Assembly (NCBI RefSeq): GCF_003315595.1
Contig: NZ_QNQU01000003.1
Location: 124,001-188,000 of the forward strand
Direction: 5' to 3'
From: Pedobacter miscanthi
GTDB taxonomy: Bacteria > Bacteroidota > Bacteroidia > Sphingobacteriales > Sphingobacteriaceae
Length of the DNA: 64,000 nucleotides
This document shows, piece after piece, positions 62,777 through 64,000 of the stretch. How positions within the stretch are numbered: position 1 is the stretch's first letter; every line of letters starts with the position of its first letter. The translations under genes and the position numbers were made by a program. Under the pieces are notes generated by a model that did not search any database, had not been told where the DNA came from, and saw nothing but the letters and a program-made list of their open reading frames with translations.

Positions 62777-63428
62777 ATGCCTGATTTTGTAACCTTCCAG
62801 CGATTTAATGATAATGCAGCAGCTTTGGCACTGGCCGAAACATTCAGAGAAAATGGGATATTGCGGGTTGGAAGATGTTTCTGAAAATTTTGATGTCTCG
62901 TTTGCCAATAATGAAATCAATAAAGATTTTAGAATAAAGTTGAAGCCTGCAGATTTTGAACGGGCCGACACTTTGCTGCTGCAACTGGCGGAGAAAGATT
63001 TAGCAGATATCGATCCGGGGTACTATATTTTTGATTTCAGTGACGAAGAACTGAAAGAAATTATTGAAAAACAGGATGAATGGAACAGTTTAGATTTTTT
63101 ACTGTCAAAGAAAATATTAAAAGAGCGTGGTGTAGAAGTAAATGTTAGTCAAATCCAAACACTTAAAGAAAAAAGGTTAGAAGCGTTAGCTGAACCTGAA
63201 GAAAGTCCGAAGGTGCTGATTGTAGCGGGCTATATTTTGGCTGTTGTTGGCGGATTAATAGCCATTATTATCGGAGCTTATTTACGAACGCATAAAAGAA
63301 CATTGCCTAACGGAGAACATGTATTTAATTACGCTCCGGCAGACCGGGCACATGGCGAAAGAATTTTGATTATAGGTATTTTAGCGTTAGTACTTTCTGC
63401 TGCGTACCAGTTTATGAAGTATATTTAA
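62777..63428 (+). pseudogene. DUF2007-like membrane protein gene with a frameshift
   Basis: From ATG 62777 the frame reads MPDFVTFQRFNDNAAALALA ETFRENGI and stops soon after. From about 62860 the next frame continues LEDVSENFDVSFANNEINKD to 63428. The joined product is about 217 residues: an N-terminal DUF2007-like signal-transducer-type domain, a linker and two membrane helices whose loop matches the preceding gene. One extra base near ATATTGCGG (62852-62860) explains the break. The 206-codon frame from 62808 has an artificial N-terminus. Confidence 0.7.
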
Positions 63429-63583
63429 TCTGGTTTGGTGTTTGTCGATTGGCGCTTCGCCGGCAGCAATCATTACAATAAAACAATCAGAGCAATACAG
63501 TTAACCGATTAACCAACAATGCAGTTCTCAGTTGACAATTTGCAGTTCCCAATAAACCAATGAAATAATGACTAATGAACGAA

Positions 63584-64000
63584 TCAAACTCCGTCTCCGC
63601 GTAAATTCCTGAACCTTTTTCTAGCTTCGGCACTGAACATGCTACCGGGATAATCTGTGATCAGTTTCTGGAAATAAATTTTTGCCTGGGCAATGTCATT
63701 CAGTTTTTTTTCATACAGGTCGCCTAAAGTAAAAAGTGCATCATCCGTCCAGATTCCGTCTTTAAATTCTTCCGTTACTTTTTTAAGGATATCGGCTGCT
63801 TTCTGAAAATCGTTCTGTTTTATAAAAATCCTCGCTTTGCTCATCATAATGGCATCAGCCAAACTGTTCTGCGGAAAGGCAACTGCAATGCTGTCCATTT
63901 TTTTTACCGCTTTTTCGGGCAGGTTCCTGAAGAGTAGCATTTCTGCATCAGCATACATTTTTAAGGCATTACTATCTGCAGGGGTTTGGATGTTATCGCT
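63584..64000 (-). CDS. TPR-repeat protein, N-terminus beyond window
   Basis: The frame is open to the window edge; ATG 63958 is internal, since coding sequence SDNIQTPADSNALK continues upstream of it. The 139 visible residues contain TPR-like helices (AVKKMDSIAVAFPQNSLADA, then KAADILKKVTEEFKDG and IAQAKIYFQKLITDYPGS) and end with SAEARKRFRNLRGDGV, as in outer-membrane-assembly or secretion-linked TPR proteins. Function cannot be assigned from the C-terminus. Confidence 0.82.
   Translation of the reverse strand, partial: SDNIQTPADSNALKMYADAEMLLFRNLPEKAVKKMDSIAVAFPQNSLADAIMMSKARIFIKQNDFQKAADILKKVTEEFKDGIWTDDALFTLGDLYEKKLNDIAQAKIYFQKLITDYPGSMFSAEARKRFRNLRGDGV

Noticed and set aside
62808..63428. 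Intact 206-residue gene starting at ATG 62808
   Set aside because: The first 20 or so residues are out of the family frame; the natural start at 62777 lies in another frame, so a frameshift is more likely.

Overview
The window reads as a Bacteroidota chromosome, most likely Pedobacter or a close Sphingobacteriaceae relative. It is AT-rich, ribosome binding sites are weak, promoters fit the Bacteroidota TTG / TAnnTTTG pattern, arginine biosynthesis is of the N-succinyl type, and dispersed intergenic repeats are abundant. The genus is inferred from gene content and style; no search was run. Roughly 65 protein genes, six candidate small RNAs and several repeat families can be supported. Layout: (1) 1-495 is a partial DUF4397 lipoprotein gene. 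(2) 1076-14543 is a long arginine operon: GNAT acyltransferase, argG, cupin, GNAT, argC, argD, argF' (succinylornithine carbamoyltransferase type), argB, proC, an argE-like deacylase and argH. Foreign-looking cassettes sit inside it: a four-helix-bundle gene bracketed by repeats, a DUF1016/YhcG-type nuclease, a small-ORF/DUF6169-like pair with an internal stop, and a DUF433/DUF5615 toxin-antitoxin pair. Two more RelE/ParE-like pairs flank an aminotransferase gene at 14564-17161. (3) 17461-24523 is the most interesting part, an RNA-repair/Ro60 island. Leftwards it holds a Ro60 (TROVE) gene, a tandem array of six Y-RNA-like RNAs, two overlapping RlaP-type nucleotidyltransferases and the RNA ligase RtcB. 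A divergent WYL-domain regulator gene follows, with two matching inverted repeats in the shared promoter region. (4) 24605-35723 carries prfC, a PIF1-like helicase with C-terminal HTH, a SprT-like metalloprotease, adenine deaminase, a fused alpha/beta 2-oxoacid dehydrogenase E1, a decaying VapBC pair and lutB. (5) 35741-48771 is mostly housekeeping on the minus strand: an M28 peptidase, rpiB, tatC, a YoeB-type toxin pair, accC, accB, fabH, plsX, rpmF, yceD, a sulfurtransferase, an MFS transporter and pdxA. (6) 48965-64000 holds rsmA, a thioredoxin-like gene, clpS, a second KAS III gene, two conserved unknown secreted or lipoprotein genes, dtd, a GT39 glycosyltransferase, unknown lipoproteins and membrane proteins, a MazG-like gene, DUF4286, two related membrane proteins (one frameshifted) and a partial TPR gene. 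How the island should work: RtcB seals RNA ends, RlaP proteins are nucleotidyltransferases of RNA-repair operons, and Ro60 binds Y RNAs and misfolded or damaged RNA. The six RNAs share one architecture: an outer stem, an asymmetric internal loop of 7 nt (UGYCGUW) against 9 nt, a covarying inner stem and a UUACUUCG-like element. Three of them then carry a tRNA-like module in permuted order, T-arm before D-arm, with the acceptor-like strands joined by a short loop. Two other units keep only a T-arm and one lacks the module. Three genes (Ro60, a VapB-like antitoxin, a DUF2007-like membrane protein) are broken by single-base frameshifts, the first two inside A9 and A10 runs, so real slippage or decay must be told apart from consensus error.
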